A stretch of 64,000 nucleotides of DNA, from assembly GCF_002814095.1 (NCBI RefSeq), contig NZ_CP021915.1, forward strand, positions 124,001 to 188,000, read 5' to 3'. Made by a program: the position numbers and the translations under genes. The stretch's first letter is position 1. Every line of letters begins with the position of its first letter. The notes below the pieces were generated by a model, which did not search any database, was not told the DNA's origin, and saw only the letters and a program-made list of their open reading frames with translations. The stretch comes from Sagittula sp. P11 (GTDB taxonomy: Bacteria; Pseudomonadota; Alphaproteobacteria; Rhodobacterales; Rhodobacteraceae). Below are positions 1 through 8,651 of the stretch, in pieces.

Positions 1-1
1 C

Positions 2-712
2 CAGAAGGTCTGGATCAGCCGTATCCAGCATTCCGACCTGATGATCCTGCTGGCACGCACCACGCCGCTGGCCGAGGTCAAGAAGAAATCGCAGGGCCTG
101 TCGATCTTCATGGTCGATCTGAAAGAGGCGATCGGCAACGGCATGGAGGTCCGCCCCATCGCCAATATGCCCGGCCACGAAACCAATGAAGTGTTTTTCG
201 ACAACCTGGAAATCCCCGCCGAGAACCTGATCGGGACCGAGGGGCGCGGATTTTACCATATTCTTGACGGGCTGATCGCCGAACGTACCCTGATTGCGGC
301 GGAATGTATCGGTGATGGATACTGGTTCGTCGACAAGGCCCGCACCTATGCCGGCGACCGCATGGTCTTTGACCGCCCCATCGGCCAGAACCAGGGCGTG
401 CAATTCCCTATCGCCAGGTCCTATGTGAACATCGAGGCCGCCAATCTGATGCGCTTTGAAGCCTGCAGGCGGTTCGATGCTGGGCTGGATTGCGGAGCAC
501 AGGCGAATATGGCCAAGCTGCTGGCTTCGGAGGCCAGCTGGGAAGCGGCCAATGCCTGCATCCAGACCCATGGCGGCTTCGGTTTCGCACGGGAATACGA
601 TGTCGAGCGCAAGTTCCGCGAGGCGCGCCTCTATCAGGTCGCCCCGATCTCGACCAACCTGATCCTGTCATATGTCGGAGAACATATCCTCGGCATGCCA
701 AGATCGTTCTGA
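2..712 (+). CDS. Acyl-CoA dehydrogenase, 5' end cut by window edge
   Basis: The frame is open from base 2, so the N-terminus lies outside the window; 236 residues of the middle and C-terminal part remain. Acyl-CoA dehydrogenases oxidise the alpha-beta bond of an acyl-CoA with FAD and pass electrons to ETF. Visible marks are QKVWIS at the start of the beta-domain part, DRPIGQNQGVQFP in the FAD/helical domain and THGGFGFAREYDVER near the C-terminus. The usual C-terminal glutamate (EGT motif) is replaced by APIS, but an AER motif sits where isovaleryl-CoA dehydrogenase keeps its catalytic glutamate. The ending (LSYVGE..LGMPRSF) is shared with the genes at 13994-15157 and 42661-43827, which are close paralogues. 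The next gene follows 11 bases later, so the two are probably co-transcribed. Confidence 0.92.
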   Translation, partial: QKVWISRIQHSDLMILLARTTPLAEVKKKSQGLSIFMVDLKEAIGNGMEVRPIANMPGHETNEVFFDNLEIPAENLIGTEGRGFYHILDGLIAERTLIAAECIGDGYWFVDKARTYAGDRMVFDRPIGQNQGVQFPIARSYVNIEAANLMRFEACRRFDAGLDCGAQANMAKLLASEASWEAANACIQTHGGFGFAREYDVERKFREARLYQVAPISTNLILSYVGEHILGMPRSF

Positions 713-723
713 AGGCCAGGATT

Positions 724-1563
724 ATGGGTGAGATCGACCTTGACGCGCTGGCGCCCTGGCTGGGACGCACCGAGACTAAAGAAGACGTTCTGACGGAGGG
801 GCTGATCGACAAATTCCGCGCCACGCTCGGTCCGCATCTTTGGGACGGATCAGGCGATGTCCCGCTGGGAATTCATTGGTGCATTTCCCTTGATACCGTG
901 CCAGCGACCGCCCTGTCAGAAGACGGCCATGCCGCAAGGGGTGGATTCCTACCCCCTGTCCCGCTGCCCGCCCGGATGTGGGCCGGCGGCGATGTTAAAC
1001 ATATCGCGCCGCTGAAAATCGGCGAAACCATCACCCGGCGCTCTTCGATCAGGGATATTGTGGCCAAGCAGGGCCGTAGTGGACCATTGGTGTTTGTGAC
1101 CGTCGAACATGAGTATCTGAGTGGCAACCGGCTTTGTATCCGGGAGCAGCAAACGATCGTTTATCGTGAGATTTCCACCCCCCGCACGGGCGAGAGCGCA
1201 GCTGACGCGGGTGACCCCACCACGCTTAGATCGACGCTGACACCGGATCCTGTTCTTCTGTTTCGCTATTCGGCGCTGACGTTCAATGCCCATCGCATTC
1301 ACTATGATTACGTCTACGCCACCGAAACCGAAGCCTATTCCGGGCTTGTTGTGCATGGCCCATTGCAGGCCACGCTGCTTCTGAATCTGGCGGCGGATGC
1401 GTTGAAAACATCGCCCCACCGGTTTTCGTTCCGCGGCCTCGCGCCACTCACCCTGCCCTGCGAATTGCAACTGCACAATGAAGAGACCGGCACCTCCGGG
1501 ACAGTCTGGTGTCAGGATCAAAACGGTCTTCGAAGCTTTTCCGCAGAGTACGCGGCTGTCTGA
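724..1563 (+). CDS. HTD2/mesaconyl-CoA hydratase-like hot-dog hydratase
   Basis: A protein of 279 residues resembling the HTD2-type FAS1-like dehydratases, the group that includes mesaconyl-C4-CoA and itaconyl-CoA hydratases. It would add water to an enoyl-CoA or remove it. Visible marks are WIGRTE-like WLGRTETKEDV at the N-terminus, HWCISL, GGFLPPVPLPARMWAGG in the first half and FNAHRIHYD followed by VVHGPLQ in the second half, where the active-site His and Asp of hot-dog hydratases are expected. I chose the ATG at 724, preceded by GCCAGG; an upstream in-frame start would overlap the dehydrogenase and has no support. It lies just behind an acyl-CoA dehydrogenase, as expected for consecutive beta-oxidation-type steps. 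The substrate is unknown. Confidence 0.85.
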   Translation: MGEIDLDALAPWLGRTETKEDVLTEGLIDKFRATLGPHLWDGSGDVPLGIHWCISLDTVPATALSEDGHAARGGFLPPVPLPARMWAGGDVKHIAPLKIGETITRRSSIRDIVAKQGRSGPLVFVTVEHEYLSGNRLCIREQQTIVYREISTPRTGESAADAGDPTTLRSTLTPDPVLLFRYSALTFNAHRIHYDYVYATETEAYSGLVVHGPLQATLLLNLAADALKTSPHRFSFRGLAPLTLPCELQLHNEETGTSGTVWCQDQNGLRSFSAEYAAV

Positions 1564-1605
1564 TCGGTTTCCTTTGGTAGCGGATTCAGTTGTTGACCAA
1601 TTTTT

Positions 1606-1619
1606 CTAACATCTGTTAG
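1606..1619. promoter_or_regulatory. Inverted repeat CTAACA-TC-TGTTAG upstream of the ABC operon
   Basis: Two perfect 6-bp arms separated by two bases lie in the intergenic stretch ahead of livG. A TTGACC hexamer sits just upstream at 1593-1598 and TAAAAT at 1639-1644; neither forms a convincing spaced promoter pair, so the promoter itself is uncertain. Placement and symmetry suit a repressor or activator site. No regulator gene lies beside it, so the binding protein is unknown. Confidence 0.4.
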
Positions 1620-1686
1620 GCTGCGCGGAGAGACTTGGTAAAATAGACCAGGCAAACCTCTGAATTAAGAGGTGGGAGGAGGAACG

Positions 1687-1779
1687 ATGCGAGGAAAACT
1701 CGTAACCAACGGAAAACCGTGCGGTCAGGCTATGCGTGCCTCCATGAGGTGTTGGGGAAAAGCACGGGTTGTAACATGA
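1687..1779 (+). CDS. Possible 30-residue leader peptide coupled to livG
   Basis: An ATG at 1687 follows a strong ribosome site (GGGAGGAGG, six bases upstream) and opens a 30-codon frame ending in TGA at 1777-1779. That stop overlaps the livG start as ATGA, so ribosomes finishing the peptide could restart at livG. livG has no good ribosome site of its own. The peptide is basic with two cysteines (KPCGQAM, RCWGKA) and resembles no family I know. It may be a leader used only to load ribosomes or to sense translation. No start-stop hairpin pair typical of an attenuator was recognised. It could also be a misread livG 5' region. Confidence 0.45.
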   Translation: MRGKLVTNGKPCGQAMRASMRCWGKARVVT

Positions 1780-2555
1780 CCACGAATAACGGGCACGTAT
1801 CGTCACCGCTTGCGGTGCGTGGCGCAACTTTGAAATTTGGCGGTGTGACCGCGCTCGACGATGTGAGCATCTCCGTGGCCGACGATGAATTGCTTGCAAT
1901 TATCGGTCCGAATGGTGCCGGAAAAACATCACTTCTGAACGTGACTGCGGGCTTCTACCGTCCGCAGAAGGGCCGTGTCGAATTGTCCGGGCAGGACGTG
2001 ACCGGCCTGCGTGTTGACCAGATCGCCCGGCGCGGTCTGGCGCGGACGTTTCAGGGCACCCATCTTTTTGCCGGGCAGACGGTGGTGGAAAACATTATGA
2101 TCGGCCGCCACATGCTGATGAAATCGAATGTAGTCCAGGCCTTTTTCCAGTTCGGTCCCGTGATGCGCGAGGAATCGGAACATCGTGAAGCCGCAGAGGA
2201 GATCATCGATTTTCTCGAGATCGAGGCAATCCGCAACCGGCCCGTGGGCACGTTGGGGTATGGGTTGCGCAAGCGTGTCGATCTGGGCCGTGCATTGGCG
2301 CAGGAACCGTCGATCCTGCTGATGGATGAACCGATGGCCGGCATGAACTCGGAGGAAAAAGAAGACCTGGCGCGCTTCATTCTCGATGTGCGCGAGGCGC
2401 GCAAGATTCCGGTAGTTCTGGTGGAGCACGACATGGGCGTCGTGATGGACCTTGCCGACCGGATCGTGGTGCTGGATTTCGGGCGGGTCATCGCCGAAGG
2501 CACCCCGGAAGAAATCCAGAAGGACCCGGCTGTCATAAAGGCATATCTGGGGTAG
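1776..2555 (+). CDS. livG: Branched-chain-type ABC importer ATPase LivG
   Basis: ATP-binding subunit (259 residues) of a LivFGHMK-type importer, acting at the inner face of the cytoplasmic membrane. Walker A is GPNGAGKT at residues 44-51, the signature region reads LGYGLRKRVDLGRAL and Walker B is ILLMDEPMAG. The late VVLVEHDMGVVMDLADRIVVLDFG stretch is typical of LivG and not of LivF. The ATG at 1776 fits the domain start; an in-frame GTG at 1719 gives 19 extra residues without family support. The start overlaps the stop of a small upstream frame. The gene heads an operon with a ligase, two permeases, a binding protein and LivF. Members with an adjacent acyl-CoA ligase often import aromatic or aliphatic acids and not amino acids; that is inference here. 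Confidence 0.93.
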   Translation: MTTNNGHVSSPLAVRGATLKFGGVTALDDVSISVADDELLAIIGPNGAGKTSLLNVTAGFYRPQKGRVELSGQDVTGLRVDQIARRGLARTFQGTHLFAGQTVVENIMIGRHMLMKSNVVQAFFQFGPVMREESEHREAAEEIIDFLEIEAIRNRPVGTLGYGLRKRVDLGRALAQEPSILLMDEPMAGMNSEEKEDLARFILDVREARKIPVVLVEHDMGVVMDLADRIVVLDFGRVIAEGTPEEIQKDPAVIKAYLG

Positions 2556-2559
2556 CGGC

Positions 2560-4557
2560 ATGGTCAAACAACGGACAGCAATGGTCTTTTCGGACCCAGC
2601 AGTGACACATAGCGAAACCCTGCCGCAGGTTTTGCTCGCGCGAGCGACATCCACACCGACCAACCTCGCCGAACGGCACAAGCGCCTGGGCATCTGGCGT
2701 GAATTCACCTGGGCCGATGTTCTTGACAGGGTTCGCGCCCTGGCTCTCGGGTTGGAGAACCTGGGCTTGTCGGCTGGCGAATCCGTCATGATGATTGGCG
2801 AAAACGAACCCGAACATTTCTGGGCTGAATACGCCGTCCAGTCGTTAGGCGGCAAAGTCCTGTCTGTCTATCCGGATCAAAACGCTGAAGAGATTCTGTA
2901 TCTGGCCGAAGACTCGCAAACGCGGGTTTTTCTGGCGCAGGATCAGGAGCAGGTCGATAAATGCATCGAGATTGCGGGCAAGTACTCGGGCGCCCTGGCG
3001 GTCGTTTACTGGGACGATTCCGGTCTGTGGGGCTATGATCATCCCCTGTTGCATTCGTTTGAAAGTGTGAGCGCGGCAGGGCGTCAGATCCACGCCAAGG
3101 AACCCGCCAGATTTGAAGAACACGTAAAACGTGGACGGGCGGACGATACCGCCTTGCTGTCCTATACTTCGGGGACCACGGGAAAACCCAAGGGCGTTGT
3201 CATCAGCCATCGCTACCTGTTCGACAATTGCTCGCGGGTGATGGGGGCAATCGAAATCGCGCCGGGCACCGAATACCTGACCTACATTTCGCCTGCCTGG
3301 GTCACGGAACAGATTTTCGGCCTGTCGATCGGTTTGATCGCGCCCATGGTCGTCAATTTTCCCGAAGGCCCTGAAGACGTACTGACCAACATTCGCGAAC
3401 TGGCGGTTGATGCACTGGTGTTCAGTCCGCGCCAGTGGGAAAACCTCGCCTCCATCGTTCAGGCCCGGATGCTGGGCGCGGGCAAGTTCCGCAATGCGAT
3501 GTACAATTGGGGCATGAAGGTTGGCCGCAACGTTTACGTCGAGCGGCTGGAAGGGCGTAGCCCCAGCCTTGCCGCACGCCTGCAGCTTCCCTTTGCCGAA
3601 GCTCTGGTGCTGCATCACCTGCGCGACAATCTTGGCCTTGGTAAGGCCAAAAACGCAATGAGCGGCGGCGCCCTGATGGCACCTGACGTCTTTCGTATGT
3701 TCCACGCGATGGGGGTTAAGCTGCGCAACGTGTATGGCGCGACCGAAATCGGCCTTCTGACCGCGCATGTCGGCGAAAGCTATCAGCTGGAAACCAGCGG
3801 CAGCTGGATGCAAAGCAACACGAACTACGGCGAACCGCTGGAATACAGGGTCTCGGACGAAGGGGAGCTTCAGGTGCGTGGCGGATCGGGCTTCGGCGGC
3901 TATCACGGCAAGCCCGAAAAGACCGCAGAGGTGCTGACCGAAGACGGTTGGTACAAGACCGGTGATGCGGTCTCGATGACCGACGACGGCGAGCTATTGT
4001 TCTTTGACCGTGTCAAGGACATGCGCCGCCTGGCAAACGGTCACAGCTATCCGCCGCAGTTCATCGAAACGCGGTTGCGGTATAGCCCCTTCATCAAGGA
4101 CCTCATGACATTGGGCGACGAACGCCGGAATTTCGTCAGCGCGCTTATCAATATCGATATGGAAGTTCTCGGGCGTTGGGCGGAAGAGAACAAGATCAGC
4201 TTTTCGACCTACACCGATCTGTCGCAGAAACCCGAAGTTCTGGACCTTATCAAAGGCGAAGTGGCGCGCATCAATGCGCTCCTGCCCGAAGGCTCGCGCG
4301 TGGCACGTTTTGCGAATTTTCCCAAGGAACTCGACCCGGATGAAGGCGAGTTGACCCGCAGCCGAAAGCTTCGCCGGGCCTTTCTGGAGGAACGGTATGC
4401 CAAGCTCGTCGAGGCGATCTATGCTGGCGATGACGAGACAGATCTCGAAATCGCTGTGACCTATCAGGACGGTCGTCAAGGCGTTCTCAAGACCACGGTT
4501 CGCGTGTCGGATGTTGAAAACGCATCGAAGGCTGCCAAGCGGCAGTCCAAATCTTAA
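2560..4557 (+). CDS. AMP-forming acyl-CoA synthetase (long-chain FadD15-like)
   Basis: A 665-residue adenylate-forming ligase that would activate a carboxylic acid with ATP and CoA. The P-loop-like SYTSGTTGKPKG lies near residue 201, the adenine-binding region reads NVYGATEIG and the hinge region GWYKTGDAV. Size and the inserted segments match the large fatty-acyl-CoA synthetase group more than short-chain or benzoate ligases. It sits four bases behind livG and 15 bases ahead of livH, so it is embedded in the importer operon. This suggests that the imported acid is activated immediately. Substrate chain length or ring type cannot be read from the sequence. Confidence 0.9.
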   Translation: MVKQRTAMVFSDPAVTHSETLPQVLLARATSTPTNLAERHKRLGIWREFTWADVLDRVRALALGLENLGLSAGESVMMIGENEPEHFWAEYAVQSLGGKVLSVYPDQNAEEILYLAEDSQTRVFLAQDQEQVDKCIEIAGKYSGALAVVYWDDSGLWGYDHPLLHSFESVSAAGRQIHAKEPARFEEHVKRGRADDTALLSYTSGTTGKPKGVVISHRYLFDNCSRVMGAIEIAPGTEYLTYISPAWVTEQIFGLSIGLIAPMVVNFPEGPEDVLTNIRELAVDALVFSPRQWENLASIVQARMLGAGKFRNAMYNWGMKVGRNVYVERLEGRSPSLAARLQLPFAEALVLHHLRDNLGLGKAKNAMSGGALMAPDVFRMFHAMGVKLRNVYGATEIGLLTAHVGESYQLETSGSWMQSNTNYGEPLEYRVSDEGELQVRGGSGFGGYHGKPEKTAEVLTEDGWYKTGDAVSMTDDGELLFFDRVKDMRRLANGHSYPPQFIETRLRYSPFIKDLMTLGDERRNFVSALINIDMEVLGRWAEENKISFSTYTDLSQKPEVLDLIKGEVARINALLPEGSRVARFANFPKELDPDEGELTRSRKLRRAFLEERYAKLVEAIYAGDDETDLEIAVTYQDGRQGVLKTTVRVSDVENASKAAKRQSKS

Positions 4558-4572
4558 AGGAGGTCGGCGACA

Positions 4573-5457
4573 ATGGTCTATTTCATCAATGACATCATTA
4601 CCGGGGCTTTGATCGGCCTTCTGTATTCGCTGGTGGCCATGGGCTTTGTTGTGATTTATCGCGCCAGCAAGGTGTTCAACTTCGCGCAGGGCGAGCTTGT
4701 GATCATCGGCGGGTTCATCGTCTGGTTCACAACGATGCAAGCGGGGCTTAGCCTTTGGTTGTCGATACCCCTTTCGCTGGTTCTGGCCGGGCTGGTCGGG
4801 TACGCAATCGAACGGATTTTCCTGACAAAGCTGATCGGTGAATCGGTTTTCTCGATGGTCATGGTCACCGTCGGTCTTCTGATCCTGCTGCGCGGTCTGG
4901 TGCTGCTTGTGTTCGGTCCCGCCGTGCGGCCCTTCCCGATCATTTTCCCGCTGAAACCCTTGTTCCTCGGCGACATGTTGATCCCGATGAACCTCCTGAT
5001 AGGCGGGATCATCACCATTGTCGCCGCCGTCGGCCTGTCGTGGTTCTTCAACCGGACCCGGTCCGGCCTGCGGATGACCGCCGTGGCGGAAGACCACGTC
5101 GTGGCCTCCTCGATGGGCATTTCGGTGAAAGGCTCGATTGCCTTTGCCTGGGTTCTCGGGGCAATCCTGTCCACAATTGGTGCGATGATCTTTCTCAGCG
5201 GCAAATCGCTGACCTTCCTGGCCTCGGATATCGGGTTCGCGGCCCTGCCGGTGGCGCTGTTTGCCGGGCTGGAATCCATCGGCGGGCTGATCCTTGCGGG
5301 CGTGATTATCGGCATCGTCCAGAGCCTGACAACCAACTATCTTGACCCGCTGATCGGAGGGTCACTGGGCAGCGTTGTCCCCTATATCATCATGCTTGCC
5401 ATTCTGCTGATCCGACCGACCGGCCTGTTCGGCTGGCGCACAATTGAACGGGTGTAA
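4573..5457 (+). CDS. livH: Branched-chain-type ABC permease LivH
   Basis: Integral membrane permease of 294 residues, the LivH half of the importer channel. It has about eight hydrophobic segments and the family loop FNFAQGELVIIGGF near the N-terminus; NRTRSGLRMTAVAEDHVVASSMGI in the middle matches the cytoplasmic coupling loop of LivH proteins. A strong ribosome site (AAAGGAGG) lies about 10 bases before the ATG. It is followed three bases later by livM. Together with LivM it forms the pore fed by the binding protein encoded downstream. Confidence 0.93.
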   Translation: MVYFINDIITGALIGLLYSLVAMGFVVIYRASKVFNFAQGELVIIGGFIVWFTTMQAGLSLWLSIPLSLVLAGLVGYAIERIFLTKLIGESVFSMVMVTVGLLILLRGLVLLVFGPAVRPFPIIFPLKPLFLGDMLIPMNLLIGGIITIVAAVGLSWFFNRTRSGLRMTAVAEDHVVASSMGISVKGSIAFAWVLGAILSTIGAMIFLSGKSLTFLASDIGFAALPVALFAGLESIGGLILAGVIIGIVQSLTTNYLDPLIGGSLGSVVPYIIMLAILLIRPTGLFGWRTIERV

Positions 5458-5460
5458 TCC

Positions 5461-6513
5461 ATGGACCCTTCCGGCGTATTCCCGACAAGCTATCGCAGTG
5501 ACAGACGTTTGATCCGAACGCGCTGGCAGTTTCTGGCCCTCGTCGTATTCATGGCTCTACTGCTGTTGGCGCCTTACCTGGTGAGCAGCCGTATCATCGC
5601 TATCCTGAATATGATGATGATCAGCGCCGTCATCGCCGTCGGGCTTCAGATCTGCACCGGCTATGCGGGCCAGATCAACCTGGGTCAGGCGGCTTTCATG
5701 GGGGTCGGGGCCTATACGGCCTCGATACTGGCCTCGAAGACCGGCCTTACGTTTCTGCTGACCATTCCTCTGGCCGGGCTCTCGGCTGCGCTGTTCGGCT
5801 TTCTCTTTGGCTTGACCGCGGCGCGGATCAAGGGGTTCTATCTGGCACTGACCACGATTGCAGCTCAGTTCCTGTTCCACTTTGCCGTATTGAACCTGCC
5901 GTCTACCTGGCTGGGTGGATCGAACGGTATCACCGTGCCCCCGGCCGAGCTTTTCGGGCTGCGATTTGTCAGCGAATCTTCGCAGTTCTATCTGAATTTC
6001 GCGGTCACCGCGATCATGGTGGCGGGCGCGTTCGGGATCGTTCGGTCACGCTTCGGCCGTGCCTTCGTGGCGGTCAGGGATGATGACGTGGCCGCGGGTA
6101 TAATGGGGATCAATGTCGCGGCCACAAAGGCAAATGCCTTCCTGATCGGCGCTTTCTATGCGGGCGTCGGCGGGGCGCTTTGGGCCTATCTGATCCGCTT
6201 CGTGGGGGTAGACCAGTTCACCCTGTTTCACTCGATCTTCTTCGTCGCGATGATCATCGTCGGCGGGATGGGTTCAATCGTGGGGGCCCTGATCGGCGTC
6301 TTCATTATCCGCATCATCCAGGAAATTATCGCGACGGTCGGCCCCAATATCGCCGACTCGGTATCATTCCTTGGCGGTGACATCGTGTTCGCTGGCATGA
6401 ATGTCGTTCTTGGCGGCGTGATCGCATTGTTTATGATCCTCGAACCCAAGGGGCTGATGCACCGCTGGAACATCCTGAAGTCGTCATACCGTATCTGGCC
6501 GTTTCCTTACTGA
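5461..6513 (+). CDS. livM: Branched-chain-type ABC permease LivM
   Basis: Second permease subunit, 350 residues, with about nine hydrophobic segments. The LivM hallmark GYAGQINLGQAAFMGVGAY lies near residues 60-80 and the coupling loop RSRFGRAFVAVRDDDVAAGIMGI in the second half. The ATG at 5461 follows the livH stop by three bases and has only a weak GGGTG upstream, which suggests translational coupling to livH. It acts in the cytoplasmic membrane with LivH, LivG and LivF. Confidence 0.93.
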   Translation: MDPSGVFPTSYRSDRRLIRTRWQFLALVVFMALLLLAPYLVSSRIIAILNMMMISAVIAVGLQICTGYAGQINLGQAAFMGVGAYTASILASKTGLTFLLTIPLAGLSAALFGFLFGLTAARIKGFYLALTTIAAQFLFHFAVLNLPSTWLGGSNGITVPPAELFGLRFVSESSQFYLNFAVTAIMVAGAFGIVRSRFGRAFVAVRDDDVAAGIMGINVAATKANAFLIGAFYAGVGGALWAYLIRFVGVDQFTLFHSIFFVAMIIVGGMGSIVGALIGVFIIRIIQEIIATVGPNIADSVSFLGGDIVFAGMNVVLGGVIALFMILEPKGLMHRWNILKSSYRIWPFPY

Positions 6514-6547
6514 GAAATAGAGCGGCTCTAAACCTGGGAGGAAGAAT

Positions 6548-7786
6548 ATGACTTACCAATCGAATCGAGGTCTTCGCGGCTTTCTGGCTGCGGCTGCCTT
6601 GGCGGCCGCGGCGACCATGCCTTTGAAGGCGCAGGCCGAAGAGACCTATAATCTGGCCCTGCTGTCGGACTTTTCCGGCCCTTATGCTGACATCATGCCC
6701 ATTCTGGCCGGCGGACGTGAGGCTGTGTTCACCTGGTGGAATGAAACCCGCGGCAAGGAACTTGGCGTCACGCTGAACTACAAAAACTACGAAACCCGCT
6801 ATGACGCGGCACAGGTGGCAAGTCTCTGGCCCGGGATCAAATCGGAACTGGACCCGATTGCGGTTGTCGGCCTCGGCGGGCCCGACGTCGCGGCCCTTTC
6901 CGAACGCCTGCCGGAAGACAAAATCCCGATGTTCATGGCCACAGCGGCCTACGGTTTTGCCTGGCAACCGGATGCCTGGATTTTCAACCCACGCCCGACC
7001 TATTCGCACGAAAGTGTCGGCTTTCTGAACTGGATGCGTGAACAGCGCGGCGGAGACGAACCGCTCAAGGTTGCGATCCTCGCCTCAGAAGCATCGCCTG
7101 CCTATGTCGACATGGCAAAGGGCATTGAACTCTATGCCGAAGAGCACCCCGAGGAGATCGACCTCGTCGAGGTCATCTATACCGAAGTTCAACCCACCGA
7201 TCTGACGGGGCAAATGCGCCGCGTTGTACGAGCCGGGGCCGAGGTGCTGGTAATCCAAACGAACACCTCTATCGTGGTTGCCGCGAAACGTGGGCTGCAG
7301 GCCAACGGGGCGAACATCCCGATCATGATGAGTTCGCATAACGGGCTTCCAGCCTCGGGTAGCGCGCTTGGCGGGCTTGAGCAAATGGAGGGGGACTTTG
7401 AAGCCTACGGCATGGTGATTGCGGCCGATGAGGACACTCCCGCGCGACAATTCTACGAGACATTGGTTGCCGATTACGGACTCGAAGCACCTTGGAACGT
7501 CGTGACCGCAATGGGCGTATCTCAGGGTCTCTATACCGTGACCGTGATCGATCACGCGATCGAGGCGAACGGCGCCGAGGGCCTGACCGGAGAGATGGTA
7601 CGTGAGGCGCTTTTTGCCAAACCGATCACCACCGAAGAAACCCATGGGTTCCTGCCGACCTTGTCCTTTACGCCAGAAGCACCGTTCCCATTGGAAGGCC
7701 TCAAAGTGAATGTGGGCACCGTCAAAGATGGGAAAATCACCATCGCGGCAACGGGTGTCGACGTTCCGCAAGTTGAGAAATGGTGA
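6548..7786 (+). CDS. Periplasmic substrate-binding protein, LivK type
   Basis: A 412-residue type I periplasmic binding protein. The N-terminal signal peptide has a basic start (SNRG) and a hydrophobic core rich in Ala and Leu, with probable cleavage after LKAQA. The mature protein opens with YNLALLSDFSGPYAD, the usual first strand and ligand loop of LivK-like proteins, and contains the GLGGPDVAALSERL segment. It has a good ribosome site (GGGAGGAAG). A GC-rich hairpin directly follows the stop, so it may be expressed above the rest of the operon, as is common for binding proteins. Aromatic-acid and amide binders share this fold; the ligand is not known. Confidence 0.9.
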   Translation: MTYQSNRGLRGFLAAAALAAAATMPLKAQAEETYNLALLSDFSGPYADIMPILAGGREAVFTWWNETRGKELGVTLNYKNYETRYDAAQVASLWPGIKSELDPIAVVGLGGPDVAALSERLPEDKIPMFMATAAYGFAWQPDAWIFNPRPTYSHESVGFLNWMREQRGGDEPLKVAILASEASPAYVDMAKGIELYAEEHPEEIDLVEVIYTEVQPTDLTGQMRRVVRAGAEVLVIQTNTSIVVAAKRGLQANGANIPIMMSSHNGLPASGSALGGLEQMEGDFEAYGMVIAADEDTPARQFYETLVADYGLEAPWNVVTAMGVSQGLYTVTVIDHAIEANGAEGLTGEMVREALFAKPITTEETHGFLPTLSFTPEAPFPLEGLKVNVGTVKDGKITIAATGVDVPQVEKW

Positions 7787-7794
7787 ATTAATCC

Positions 7795-7816
7795 GGGCGC
7801 CGCAGTCGCGGCGCCC
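7795..7816 (+). terminator. Hairpin between the binding-protein gene and livF
   Basis: A perfect 9-bp stem (GGGCGCCGC / GCGGCGCCC) with a four-base loop begins eight bases after the binding-protein stop. The following bases (GTTCTGATCCTT) are only weakly T-rich, so this is more likely a partial terminator or an mRNA-stabilising 3' hairpin inside the operon than a full stop. Either role would raise binding-protein output relative to livF. Confidence 0.5.
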
Positions 7817-7841
7817 GTTCTGATCCTTAGCCCCGGGCAAT

Positions 7842-8639
7842 ATGACCATGCTGGAACTCAACAACGTAGAGGTGACATATTCCGACGTCATCCTGGCGCT
7901 CAAAGGCGTGTCCATGACAGTCCGTGCGGGACAATGTGTTGCTCTGCTCGGTGGCAATGGCGCAGGAAAAAGCACGACGCTTAAAGCCATCTCGGGAACG
8001 CTCAAATCCGAGGATGGAACCGTTTCGGCGGGGTCCATCGTTCTGGACGGAACTCCCATTCAGAACATGGAAGCCTCGGAAGTCGTGAAGAACGGTCTCA
8101 TCCATGTGATGGAAGGGCGGCGCGTTTTGCGGCATCTGACGTCAGAGCAAAACCTGATCGTCGGCGGGCACATGGTGCCCAACTCCGCCGAGCTGAAAAA
8201 GCGCCTGGACCATGTTTACACCTTGATGCCCCGGCTTGCGGACCTGCGCAACCGCACCTCTGGCTTCATGTCTGGTGGCGAACAACAACTGCTGCTGATC
8301 GGCCGGGCCATGATGGCCAGCCCCAAGATCATCGCGATCGACGAACCGTCGTTGGGATTGGCCCCGATGATGGTCCGGGATGTTTATGAAGTGCTCAAGC
8401 AGCTCAAGTCAGAAGGCACGACCTTCTTCCTGGTCGAACAAAACAGCGCCGCGGCGCTATCGATCGCCGACTATGCCTATGTGATGGAGAACGGCCGGAT
8501 CGTGATGGACGGCCCTGCCGACAAGCTCGCTGACAACGAGGACATCAAGGAATTCTATCTCGGCGTAACCGCATCGGGCGAGCGCAAAAGCTATCGAGAT
8601 ATCAAACACTATCGCCGCCGGAAGAGATGGCTGGGATAG
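7842..8639 (+). CDS. livF: Branched-chain-type ABC importer ATPase LivF
   Basis: Second ATP-binding subunit, 265 residues. Walker A is LGGNGAGKST at residues 36-45, the signature reads MSGGEQQLLLIGRAMM and Walker B is IIAIDEPSLGLAP, diagnostic of LivF. The C-terminal tail after YLGV is longer than usual and rich in basic residues (YRRRKRW). Two in-frame ATGs (7842 and 7848) are possible; neither has a clear ribosome site, and the upstream hairpin at 7795-7816 separates it from the binding-protein gene. It completes the importer. Confidence 0.93.
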   Translation: MTMLELNNVEVTYSDVILALKGVSMTVRAGQCVALLGGNGAGKSTTLKAISGTLKSEDGTVSAGSIVLDGTPIQNMEASEVVKNGLIHVMEGRRVLRHLTSEQNLIVGGHMVPNSAELKKRLDHVYTLMPRLADLRNRTSGFMSGGEQQLLLIGRAMMASPKIIAIDEPSLGLAPMMVRDVYEVLKQLKSEGTTFFLVEQNSAAALSIADYAYVMENGRIVMDGPADKLADNEDIKEFYLGVTASGERKSYRDIKHYRRRKRWLG

Positions 8640-8651
8640 AAAGGAGCGAAG

